Assembly: GCA_038233055.1 (NCBI GenBank)
Contig: JBBSMS010000094.1
Span: 1 to 13,437, forward strand
Origin: Salsipaludibacter sp038233055
GTDB lineage: Bacteria; Actinomycetota; Nitriliruptoria; Nitriliruptorales; Nitriliruptoraceae
Reading direction: 5' to 3'
DNA length: 13,437 bases
Every line of letters starts with the position of its first letter. The stretch's first letter is position 1. Shown piece after piece: positions 1 to 5,578 of the stretch. The translations under genes and the position numbers were made by a program. The notes below the pieces were generated by a model, which was given only the letters and a program-made list of their open reading frames with translations, searched no databases and had not been told where the DNA came from.

Positions 1-402
1 CCGATCTTCTACACCCACGTCGGGACCGAGGGGCTGCGCACGGCCTCCGGGTACTACCGCATGAGCCGCGACCAGGTCCAACGCTTCTACGAGGCCGTCG
101 ACCACGACCGCACCGGTCCCGAACTGCAACGCCTGGTCGAGGCCGCCCGTGACGACGGGATCGAGGTCGGCGGCAGCGTGCTCAAGACGTCCCCACGCGG
201 CTACCCCAACGACCATCCGCGCGTCGAACTGCTGCGCCACAAGGGCCTCACGCTGTCACGCGCCTGGCCCGAGTACAAGTGGCTCCAGACCCGCGAGGCC
301 CTGCGCCGCATCACCGCCCTGTGGCGCGACGCCCGACCCATCAACGACTGGCTGGTCGAACACGTCGGCGCTGCCCGGGACGTCGACCCCGGCCGCCCCT
401 GA
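1..402 (+). CDS. DUF2461 (TIGR02453-type) protein, 5' truncated by the window edge
   Basis: The reading frame is open from base 1 and ends with TGA at 400-402, giving 133 visible residues. The gene must begin to the left of the window; the ATG at 61 lies inside the conserved domain and is not the start. The visible part begins PIFYTHVG and continues through GYYRMSRDQVQRFYEAV and RGYPNDHPRVELLRHKGL. These match my memory of the second half of the DUF2461/TIGR02453 family, which is usually about 210-230 residues, so roughly the first 80-90 are missing. The function of the family is not established and nothing here adds to it. It is the only plus-strand gene and it converges on the cyclophilin gene at 600-1421. 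I see no frameshift or other damage in the visible part. Confidence 0.85.
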   Translation, partial: PIFYTHVGTEGLRTASGYYRMSRDQVQRFYEAVDHDRTGPELQRLVEAARDDGIEVGGSVLKTSPRGYPNDHPRVELLRHKGLTLSRAWPEYKWLQTREALRRITALWRDARPINDWLVEHVGAARDVDPGRP

Positions 403-429
403 CCCGCCCCTGACCCGCTCACACGGCCG

Positions 430-476
430 CGACTGGGCGCAAAACCGGCAACACCCTGCCGAATCCACGCCCAACC
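430..476. repeat. 47-bp direct repeat, copy 1
   Basis: This copy is identical over 47 bases to 501-547. It contains nested inverted repeats: an outer arm TGGGCG at 434-439 pairs with CGCCCA at 468-473, and an inner arm CGGCA at 446-450 pairs with TGCCG at 457-461. The whole unit could therefore fold as an interrupted hairpin in DNA or RNA. Lying between two convergent genes, it resembles a REP-like or terminator-like intergenic element. I do not recognise it as a named family. Confidence 0.9.
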
Positions 477-500
477 GGCGAAGACCCCGACGACACCCGG

Positions 501-547
501 CGACTGGGCGCAAAACCGGCAACACCCTGCCGAATCCACGCCCAACC
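501..547. repeat. 47-bp direct repeat, copy 2
   Basis: This is the exact second copy of 430-476, offset by 71 bases with 24 bases of unique sequence between the copies. The internal arms are TGGGCG 505-510 with CGCCCA 539-544, and CGGCA 517-521 with TGCCG 528-532. The bases beyond the copies differ, which puts the repeat boundary near 47 bp. Confidence 0.9.
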
Positions 548-599
548 AGCGGGGCACGCCGGCACCAGGACGACCGGGACAGTCAGGCCGGCAGGTGGG

Positions 600-1421
600 T
601 CAGCCCTCGGCGATGGCGACGGAGGTGATCAGGGTGGGGTCGACGGCCTCGTCGTTGCGGGCACCGGTGACGGGGCCGTTGGCGATCCGATCGACGATGT
701 CCATGCCGTCGGTGACCATCCCGAACACGGTGTAGGCGGGGTCGAACGGATAGCCGGGGTCGGCCTGGACGACGAAGAACTGCGAGCCATTGGTGTTGGC
801 GCCCGAGTTGGCCATCGCGAGCGTGCCGCGCGGGTAGGTGTCGTTGTTCTCGGCCACGACCTGCTCCGCCAGGTCCAGTTCGTCGTCGATGCTGTACCCG
901 GGGCCCCCGCTGCCGGTCCCGGTCGGGTCGCCGCCCTGGATGACGAAGTCGGCGCCGATGCGGTGGAACGGCACGCCCTCGTAGAAGCCCTCCTCGGCGA
1001 GGAAGGCGAAGCTCGACACGGTCTGGGGTGCGACGTCGGCGTCCAGTTCAGCCACGATCGTGCCGCAGGTGGTCTCGATGGTCGCGGCCAGGGTCCCGGT
1101 GCGGTCCGCGGACGGCGGCGCATCGAACTGCACCTCGGTGTCGGCCGTCGGCGCGTCGTCGCCCGGTACCGGGCACGGCTCGAACGCCGAGGTGGACGTC
1201 TCGGTCGGCGCCGCCGCGGCGGGAGTGGACTCGGTGGCGACGGCGTCCTCCGTCGGCGCCTCACGCCCGACCAGCCACCACACCCCGACGATCAGTGCGA
1301 CCAGCACGATCCCACCCACGATGGCCCCGACGAACCGGTTGCGAGTGCGGACCTGGCGCCGGGCGGCATCACGCTTGGCACGCGAGCGGGCCTGTTGCTT
1401 CTGCTGGTGCTTCTTGCTCAT
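600..1421 (-). CDS. Membrane-anchored cyclophilin-type peptidyl-prolyl cis-trans isomerase
   Basis: This 273-residue protein should catalyse cis-trans isomerisation of X-Pro peptide bonds outside the cytoplasmic membrane. Residues 1-30 are strongly basic (MSKKHQQKQQARSR...), residues 30-51 form one hydrophobic membrane span ending in VWWLVG, and residues 53-105 are a Thr/Ala/Glu-rich linker. The cyclophilin domain covers about 108-270. It carries FHRI with the catalytic-type Arg154, FVIQGGDPTGTGSGGPGY (158-175), GTLAMANSG, NGSQFFV (211-217) and YTVFG (230-234), so the active-site pattern is complete. The positive N-terminus predicts N-in/C-out topology, a form common in actinobacteria. The ATG start at 1421 has a GGGAG about 7 bases upstream. 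The gene lies 36 bp after the GNAT stop, probably in the same transcript. A role in folding secreted proteins is inferred; the substrate is unknown. Confidence 0.93.
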   Translation of the reverse strand: MSKKHQQKQQARSRAKRDAARRQVRTRNRFVGAIVGGIVLVALIVGVWWLVGREAPTEDAVATESTPAAAAPTETSTSAFEPCPVPGDDAPTADTEVQFDAPPSADRTGTLAATIETTCGTIVAELDADVAPQTVSSFAFLAEEGFYEGVPFHRIGADFVIQGGDPTGTGSGGPGYSIDDELDLAEQVVAENNDTYPRGTLAMANSGANTNGSQFFVVQADPGYPFDPAYTVFGMVTDGMDIVDRIANGPVTGARNDEAVDPTLITSVAIAEG

Positions 1422-1457
1422 CGTGGCTCCCGGAGGAGGGGCGGCGGACCGGCGAGG

Positions 1458-2000
1458 CTACTCGCGGCCGACCCTCCCGGTGAGCCCGGACCCGCGCGGG
1501 CGGTCATCCAGGCGGCGGGCCATCAGGACGTCGTCGACCTCGACACCGTCCAGCACGAACTCTCCGACCAGGACCCCCTCGACCACGAACCCCATCGACG
1601 TGTAGAACCGGCGAGCGACGTCGTTGTTGGCCAGCACGCGCAGCGTCAGGCGCCGACCGCCCCGAGCACGGGCCTCGTCCATCGCCGCCGCCACCAGTCG
1701 GCGGCCCAGTCCGACGCCCTGCGCGTCGGGGTGGACGTCCAGGCCCTGCACCATCCAGACGTGGCGGTTGGACGCCAGCGGCGTGGGCCGGCCGAGCAGC
1801 ACCATCCCGTGCACGTCCCTGTCGACGGTGGCCACCAGCAGGTCGTCGAGGTCGTCGCGGTAGCGATCCGGGTCCCCGCCGCCCGGTCCGGGCGACGTTC
1901 GGGTCGAATGGGTGGCGAGGTTGATCTCGTGGACCCGATGCAGGTCGCCCGGGACGGCCGGACGGACGACCACGCCGTCGTCGCGGATCGCCGTCACCAC
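1458..2000 (-). CDS. GNAT-family N-acetyltransferase, substrate unknown
   Basis: This protein of 180 residues belongs to the Gcn5-related acetyltransferases, which transfer acetyl from acetyl-CoA to an amine. The CoA pyrophosphate-binding motif A is clear at residues 85-112 (QGLDVHPDAQGVGLGRRL, with Q94GVGLG99). Motif B follows at 119-139 (LRVLANNDVARRFYTSMGF). VWMVQGLDV before motif A is the usual central strand, and EFVLDGVEVDDVLMARRL gives the C-terminal strands. This architecture resembles peptide or small-molecule acetyltransferases, but the acceptor cannot be read from the sequence. Two adjacent GTG codons, at 2000 and 1997, can start it. The one at 1997 is better placed, 5 bases after GGGGAGG, and it overlaps the TGA of the upstream zinc-ribbon gene, which suggests translational coupling. 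The C-terminal residues after about 163 are basic and probably unstructured. Confidence 0.9.
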   Translation of the reverse strand: MVTAIRDDGVVVRPAVPGDLHRVHEINLATHSTRTSPGPGGGDPDRYRDDLDDLLVATVDRDVHGMVLLGRPTPLASNRHVWMVQGLDVHPDAQGVGLGRRLVAAAMDEARARGGRRLTLRVLANNDVARRFYTSMGFVVEGVLVGEFVLDGVEVDDVLMARRLDDRPRGSGLTGRVGRE

Positions 2001-2200
2001 ATCCTCCCCGCTCGCGCGGCCACCCGCCAGCAGTGGTGGTGCCAGTGCCGCCGCAGGTCCGGCAACTGGGCGGGCCAGGCCACCACGTGGCCGACGCCGC
2101 GGCGGATCGGGTTGCCACAGTTCGGGCAGGTGTAGTCCTTGTTGGCACGGTGGGCGGGCACCGGTCGCACCTCCCAGCCCGACGGCCGCGCCGGGATCAC
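1994..2200 (-). CDS. Small actinobacterial zinc-ribbon-like protein
   Basis: This protein of 68 residues has a conserved-looking metal-binding pattern: YTCPNCG (C25, C28), then GHVVAW, then RRHWHHHCW (H52, H54, C57). I recognise this layout from small conserved actinobacterial proteins with the pattern CPGC...HVVxWP...RRHWHxxCW; some of these are labelled ATP/GTP-binding, without good reason that I know of. The Cys/His residues probably bind one zinc, but no activity is known. A GTG at 2200 is the only start visible in the called frame, 16 bases after the DUF1232 stop. No strong ribosome binding site precedes it, so a start slightly upstream, overlapping the DUF1232 gene, is possible. Its TGA at 1994-1996 overlaps the start of the GNAT gene. 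The family resemblance rests on memory and could be tested with a profile search. Confidence 0.75.
   Translation of the reverse strand: MIPARPSGWEVRPVPAHRANKDYTCPNCGNPIRRGVGHVVAWPAQLPDLRRHWHHHCWRVAARAGRMW
2003..2009 (-). promoter_or_regulatory. Ribosome binding site of the GNAT gene
   Basis: On the minus strand this reads GGGGAGG. It is 5 bases before the GTG at 1997 and only 2 bases before the GTG at 2000, so it favours the 1997 start. It lies inside the last codons of the zinc-ribbon gene. Confidence 0.6.
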
Positions 2201-2216
2201 GACCCGGCCGTGCCGG

Positions 2217-2675
2217 TCATGCGCCCATCCCCACCAGACCCATCAGCAGGACGAGGCCCTCGTCGGAGCCCTCCCACAGCTCCACGACGACCTCGTAGCC
2301 GGCCGAGTCGACCAGGTAGCGCAGGGCCCGCACGACGAGGTAGATGTCGTCGATGTGGCCCAGTGTCGGGATGAAGTCCGGCACCAGGTCCAGCGGCGAC
2401 ACCACGTAGGCAGCCGCCAGCCCCGCCACGACCTTGGCGGTCGTGGGCACCCGATCGTCGCGCGCCAGCGCCCACAGCAACCGCCCGGCCTGGCTCGCGA
2501 ACTTCGCCAGTTCCAGCCACGTCCCGGGTTCGCGGGCGTTGTCGCCCAGGGCGATCCGGCCCTCGGGATCGATCACGATCCCGGGCAGCAACTCGCGTTC
2601 CCGGCCGTCGGCCAGCAGCATCCCGACGTCGTCCAACTTCGACCGCAGCCGCCGGTTGGCGGTCGTGGACAACAT
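2217..2675 (-). CDS. DUF1232 (YkvA-like) small membrane-associated protein
   Basis: With the chosen start the protein has 152 residues. The DUF1232 core lies at about 72-125: a hydrophobic helix (TTAKVVAGLAAAYVV) runs into the signature SPLDLVPDFIPTLGHIDD (93-110), followed by a second hydrophobic helix. The family's function is unknown; the signature is typically found in short membrane-associated helical proteins. The ATG at 2675 is chosen because GGAGG lies 7 bases upstream. The frame stays open further: an ATG at 2789 would add 38 residues, including a basic stretch and a QSQSQSQS run, and would overlap the upstream dehydrogenase stop by 17 bp. That site has only a weak GGGGG before it, but it cannot be excluded. 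Residues 1-70 are not clearly part of any domain I know. It is followed closely by the zinc-ribbon gene. Confidence 0.85.
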   Translation of the reverse strand: MLSTTANRRLRSKLDDVGMLLADGRERELLPGIVIDPEGRIALGDNAREPGTWLELAKFASQAGRLLWALARDDRVPTTAKVVAGLAAAYVVSPLDLVPDFIPTLGHIDDIYLVVRALRYLVDSAGYEVVVELWEGSDEGLVLLMGLVGMGA

Positions 2676-2682
2676 GCGTCGT

Positions 2683-2687
2683 CCTCC
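2683..2687 (-). promoter_or_regulatory. Ribosome binding site deciding the DUF1232 start
   Basis: On the minus strand this reads GGAGG, 7 bases before the ATG at 2675. It is the strongest Shine-Dalgarno match in this stretch and is why the shorter DUF1232 start is preferred over the ATG at 2789. Confidence 0.6.
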
Positions 2688-2772
2688 GGCGGTCACGCGG
2701 CCGACCCGACCCCGTGGCGGGGTGCGGCCTCCCGACTGGGACTGGGACTGCGACTGGCGCCTGTTTCGGCGC

Positions 2773-4551
2773 TCACGATTCGTGGACATAGAACCCCCGT
2801 CCGGCCTTGCGGCCCGAGAACCCGGCGCTGACCATGTGGCGCAGCAACGGCGCCGCTTCGAAGGACGGCTCGTGGAACTCGGCATGCAGGCGGTCGATGA
2901 TGGCCAGGGACACGTCCAGCCCGACGATGTCGAGCAGTTCGAACGGACCCATCGGATACGCACAGCCCAGTTTCATGGCGGTGTCGATCTCCTCGGCCGT
3001 GGCGTAGTGCGAGTCGAGCATGGTGATGGCGTCGTTGAGGTAGGGGAACAGCAGCGCGTTGACGATGAACCCCGCACGGTCGCCCGCCAACACCCCCACC
3101 TTGCCGAGTCGGTCGACGAAGGCGCGTGACCGTTCGACCACCTCGTCGTCCGTGCGCACCGTGGGGACGATCTCGACCAGTTGCATGATCGCGGCCGGGT
3201 TGAAGAAGTGCAGGCCCACCACCTTGCCGGGACGGTCGGTGACCATCGCACACTCGACCACCGGCAGGGACGACGTCGTCGTCGAGATCACCGCGTCGTC
3301 GGACAGCACCCGGGCGAGGTCGGCGAACACCTCGCGCTTGACCTCCAGGTCCTCGGCGACGGCCTCGACCACGACGTGGCAGTCGGCGAGGTCGTCGAAG
3401 GACTCGGTCGGCCGGATCCGGGCCAGCATGGCCTCGCGGTCGGCGGCCGTCAGGCGGTCCTTGTCGACCATCCGCTGGGTCGATCGCCCGACCGCGTCGC
3501 GGACGGCCTCGGCCTTGGTGGTGCTGCGGCCACGGACGACGACGTCGTAGCCGGCGCGGGCGCAGACCTCGGCGATACCGGTCGCCATCGTGCCGGTGCC
3601 CACGACCCCAACGGTGGTCCAGTCGGCGATGAGCGCGGGGTCGGCGGAGGGACGTTCGGTCTCGGACTCGGCAAACCGCGACGACCCGGGGTTCTGGTAG
3701 GTGTAGAAGCCCTGCCCGGACTTGCGACCCCTGTAGCCCGCGGCCACCAGTTGCTTGAGGATCGGACGGGGCGCGAACCGGGGATCGTCGAACTGGGAGT
3801 GCACCGCGTCCATGATCCCGACCATGGTGTCCAGCCCGACCAGGTCGACCAGCGCGATGGGACCCATCGGCAACCCGGCTCCCAACTTCATGGCGGCGTC
3901 GACGTCCTCCTTGGTCGCGTACCCGGACTCGACCAGGGCGACGGCCTGGTTGAGGTACGGGAACAGCAACTGGTTGGCGATGAACCCGCGCCGGTCCCCC
4001 ACCACCACGGGCGACTTGCCGATGAACTCGGCGAACCGGCGGGCGGTGTCGACCACGGCCTCGTCGGTGACGACGGTGCGAACAAGTTCGATCAGCTTCA
4101 TCACCGGAGCCGGGTTGAAGAAGTGGAACCCCAGCACCCGGTTGGGCCGGGAGGCGTGGACGGCGATGTCCATCACCGGCAGCGACGAGGTGTTGGTGGC
4201 GATGATCGTGTCGCGGCGGACGACCGCGTCGACCTGTTCGAACGCGGCCTGCTTGAGCGCCAGTTCCTCCGGGACCGCCTCGATCACGAGATCGGCGTCG
4301 GCCAGCACCGACCAGTCCTCGGAGCCGGTGATCCGGGACAGGATCGTGTCGGCCTCCTCGGCGCTCATCCGTTCGCGCCGGACGTTGCGGTCGAGGTCAC
4401 CGCGGATGCGCTCCAGGCCACGGTCGACCGCCTCGGCGTCCACCTCGACGAACGACACCGGCAACCCGTTGCCGGCGACGATCTGGGCGATGCCGGCACC
4501 CATGGTGCCGGCGCCGACGACGCCGACGTGGCGGATCTCGGTCACGGCCAC
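2773..4551 (-). CDS. Tandem-duplicated 3-hydroxyacyl-CoA (3-hydroxybutyryl-CoA) dehydrogenase
   Basis: This 592-residue protein is two complete dehydrogenases in one chain, each about 285 residues, joined near residues 287-310. Such enzymes interconvert 3-hydroxyacyl-CoA and 3-oxoacyl-CoA in fatty-acid or butyrate/PHB metabolism. Copy 1 has the dinucleotide loop GAGTMGAG (13-20) and residues matching the Ser-His-Glu-Asn set: S122, H143, E155, N193. Copy 2 has GTGTMATG (318-325) and S427, H448, E460, N498, with identical spacing (21, 12, 38). Both C-terminal domains end in the usual GRKxGxGFY. The copies differ after the second strand of the nucleotide fold: FVEVD in copy 1 but VVRGRS in copy 2, which hints at NAD versus NADP preference. 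The GTG start at 4551 is chosen for GGAAGG 8 bases upstream; a GTG at 4545 is the alternative. Double-length homologues in actinobacteria are known to me from memory. The upstream spacer is 142 bp, so it may have its own promoter. Confidence 0.92.
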   Translation of the reverse strand: MAVTEIRHVGVVGAGTMGAGIAQIVAGNGLPVSFVEVDAEAVDRGLERIRGDLDRNVRRERMSAEEADTILSRITGSEDWSVLADADLVIEAVPEELALKQAAFEQVDAVVRRDTIIATNTSSLPVMDIAVHASRPNRVLGFHFFNPAPVMKLIELVRTVVTDEAVVDTARRFAEFIGKSPVVVGDRRGFIANQLLFPYLNQAVALVESGYATKEDVDAAMKLGAGLPMGPIALVDLVGLDTMVGIMDAVHSQFDDPRFAPRPILKQLVAAGYRGRKSGQGFYTYQNPGSSRFAESETERPSADPALIADWTTVGVVGTGTMATGIAEVCARAGYDVVVRGRSTTKAEAVRDAVGRSTQRMVDKDRLTAADREAMLARIRPTESFDDLADCHVVVEAVAEDLEVKREVFADLARVLSDDAVISTTTSSLPVVECAMVTDRPGKVVGLHFFNPAAIMQLVEIVPTVRTDDEVVERSRAFVDRLGKVGVLAGDRAGFIVNALLFPYLNDAITMLDSHYATAEEIDTAMKLGCAYPMGPFELLDIVGLDVSLAIIDRLHAEFHEPSFEAAPLLRHMVSAGFSGRKAGRGFYVHES

Positions 4552-4559
4552 GGACGGAA

Positions 4560-4565
4560 CCTTCC
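4560..4565 (-). promoter_or_regulatory. Ribosome binding site of the dehydrogenase gene
   Basis: On the minus strand this reads GGAAGG, 8 bases before the GTG at 4551 and 14 before the GTG at 4545. It therefore supports the start at 4551. The ATG at 4567, which partly overlaps it, is out of frame with the gene. Confidence 0.6.
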
Positions 4566-4611
4566 ATGCTGGGCGGGGCCGGGCGGACACCCGACGCAGG
4601 GGCGGCGCCGA

Positions 4612-4632
4612 CCGGTGTCGCCCCCGCACCGG
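4612..4632 (-). other. Stem-loop in the CPBP-dehydrogenase spacer
   Basis: CCGGTG at 4612-4617 pairs perfectly with CACCGG at 4627-4632 across a 9-base loop. It sits between the CPBP gene and the dehydrogenase gene and has no T-run after it on the minus strand. It could be a weak terminator, a 5' UTR structure, or chance in GC-rich DNA. Confidence 0.35.
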
Positions 4633-4634
4633 GC

Positions 4635-4640
4635 AGGATA
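4635..4640 (-). promoter_or_regulatory. Possible -10 element before the dehydrogenase gene
   Basis: The minus strand reads TATCCT in an otherwise very GC-rich 142-bp spacer, about 84 bases before the start codon. It fits the TANNNT form of actinobacterial -10 boxes. No convincing -35 hexamer lies 16-18 bases upstream. If used, transcription would begin near 4628, inside the hairpin at 4612-4632. This is a weak call. Confidence 0.3.
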
Positions 4641-4693
4641 GGCACCGCGCGCTCGGGGCGAGCCGGGCGGGCGGACACGAGGACCGTCCGCCG

Positions 4694-5578
4694 TCAGGTG
4701 ATCGGCGGGACCAGCAGCGCGAGCGCGAGCGTGACGCCGTTGAAGGTGGCGTGCGCGACGATGGGCACCACCAGCGAGCCGGTCCGGTGGAAGATCGCGG
4801 CCAGCCACAACCCCAGGACCAGCAACCCGAAGATGGCCGGTGCGGACGCCCACACCTCGACGTGGACGCCGGCGAAGACCAACGCTGACAGCACGATCCC
4901 GCCGACCAGCCCGAACGTGGAGCGACCGGCCTGGAACAGCGCCCCGCGATAGGTGATCTCCTCGACGATCGGGGCCAGCACCACGGCGACCAGGACCTGG
5001 CCGGCCACCACCAGGGCACCGCCGTCCGCCTCCAGCAGGGCCTGGCTGGGCGGTTGGGCGTTGGGCAGGGCCGACATCACCGCGGCAGCCACGACCTGCA
5101 CCAGCAGCAGCCCGGTCAGGCCGAGCCCCACACCCATGGCGAGGTGGCGCCACGCCGGCCGGACGGGGCCGAACAGGCGCCACAACGACCGGCCGGTGAT
5201 CCGCAGCCACGCCAGGATCCCCAGCATCGTGACGACCTGGATCGCCCCGACCAGCCCGATGTTGGCGACATCGCCCAGGTCGGCGGCGTCGACGCCGACC
5301 GCCAGCACCACCGCCACCACGACCAGTTGGGCGAGGAACGACCAGCTGACCAGTCCGAATGCTCCGAGCAGGCTGACCCCCGGCGGGAAGGCCTCGTCGG
5401 GATCGCCGGCGTCGTGGCGGGCGTCGGTCGGCGGCCACGCCGGGTCGCGACTCGCACGGATCCGGCCGGGACCGCCCCCGGGCCCGGACTCGGACGGCGC
5501 GCCGGACTCGGACGGCGCGCCGGACTCGGACGTCGGGCCGGACTCGGGTGGGGGTGGCGGGGGCGGCGTGGTGGTCAT
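4694..5578 (-). CDS. CPBP-family intramembrane metalloprotease (Abi/CAAX-protease-like)
   Basis: This 294-residue membrane protein has the three signature motifs of the CPBP (Rce1-like, formerly Abi) family: EEITYR (E206, E207, R211), FAGVH (F235, H239) and HATFN (H276, N280). These form the predicted intramembrane active site. Residues about 70-290 hold several hydrophobic spans. Residues 1-65 are a Pro/Ser/Glu/Gly-rich cytoplasmic-looking extension containing a SESGAP repeat encoded by an 18-bp tandem repeat. The substrate is unknown; bacterial members have been linked to peptide maturation, bacteriocin immunity and protein processing, and nothing here chooses among these. The ATG at 5578 overlaps the murA stop as ATGA, so translation is probably coupled to murA. 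The position after murA might suggest an envelope role, but that is inference. All motif residues are present, so it should be active. Confidence 0.92.
   Translation of the reverse strand: MTTTPPPPPPPESGPTSESGAPSESGAPSESGPGGGPGRIRASRDPAWPPTDARHDAGDPDEAFPPGVSLLGAFGLVSWSFLAQLVVVAVVLAVGVDAADLGDVANIGLVGAIQVVTMLGILAWLRITGRSLWRLFGPVRPAWRHLAMGVGLGLTGLLLVQVVAAAVMSALPNAQPPSQALLEADGGALVVAGQVLVAVVLAPIVEEITYRGALFQAGRSTFGLVGGIVLSALVFAGVHVEVWASAPAIFGLLVLGLWLAAIFHRTGSLVVPIVAHATFNGVTLALALLVPPIT
5483..5547 (-). repeat. 18-bp tandem repeat inside the CPBP gene
   Basis: About 3.6 copies of an 18-bp unit occupy 5483-5500, 5501-5518, 5519-5536 and a partial copy at 5537-5547. Adjacent full copies differ at one or two bases. 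The unit keeps frame and encodes SESGAP-like hexapeptides in the disordered N-terminal extension. Copy number could vary between strains without breaking the gene. Confidence 0.8.

Larger units (their letters stand above)
403..599. other. Convergent intergenic region with structured repeats
   Basis: This 197-bp gap separates the stop of the plus-strand DUF2461 gene from the stop of the minus-strand cyclophilin gene. It holds two identical 47-bp direct repeats (430-476 and 501-547, listed separately). A pair of GCCGGC hexamers at 558-563 and 587-592 could also form a weak stem. Short overlapping open frames exist here on both strands, but they run through the repeats and have no convincing start or family. 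No T-run follows any hairpin on either strand, so a classical intrinsic terminator cannot be called, although a convergent gap is where termination is expected. Confidence 0.7.

Noticed and set aside
430..547. Possible minimal CRISPR (two identical repeats with a 24-bp spacer).
   Set aside because: There are only two copies, the 47-bp repeat is longer than usual, the spacer is short, no cas gene is nearby, and the site lies between convergent housekeeping-type genes.
558..592. Possible terminator from two GCCGGC hexamers after the cyclophilin gene.
   Set aside because: The arms are short and self-palindromic, the loop is 23 bases and no T-run follows, so chance is as likely.
963..2135. Plus-strand open frame of 390 codons opposite the cyclophilin and GNAT genes.
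   Set aside because: It spans two real minus-strand genes and their spacer, and its product is Arg/Gly/His-rich and unlike any family I know.
3181..4641. Plus-strand open frame of 486 codons opposite the dehydrogenase gene.
   Set aside because: A shadow frame over a gene with complete catalytic motifs; its product has no recognisable family.
4552..5019. Longer N-terminus for the dehydrogenase, open back to 5019.
   Set aside because: The extra residues are the out-of-frame reading of the CPBP gene and a spacer; the family begins just before the GAGTMG loop and a good ribosome binding site precedes 4551.
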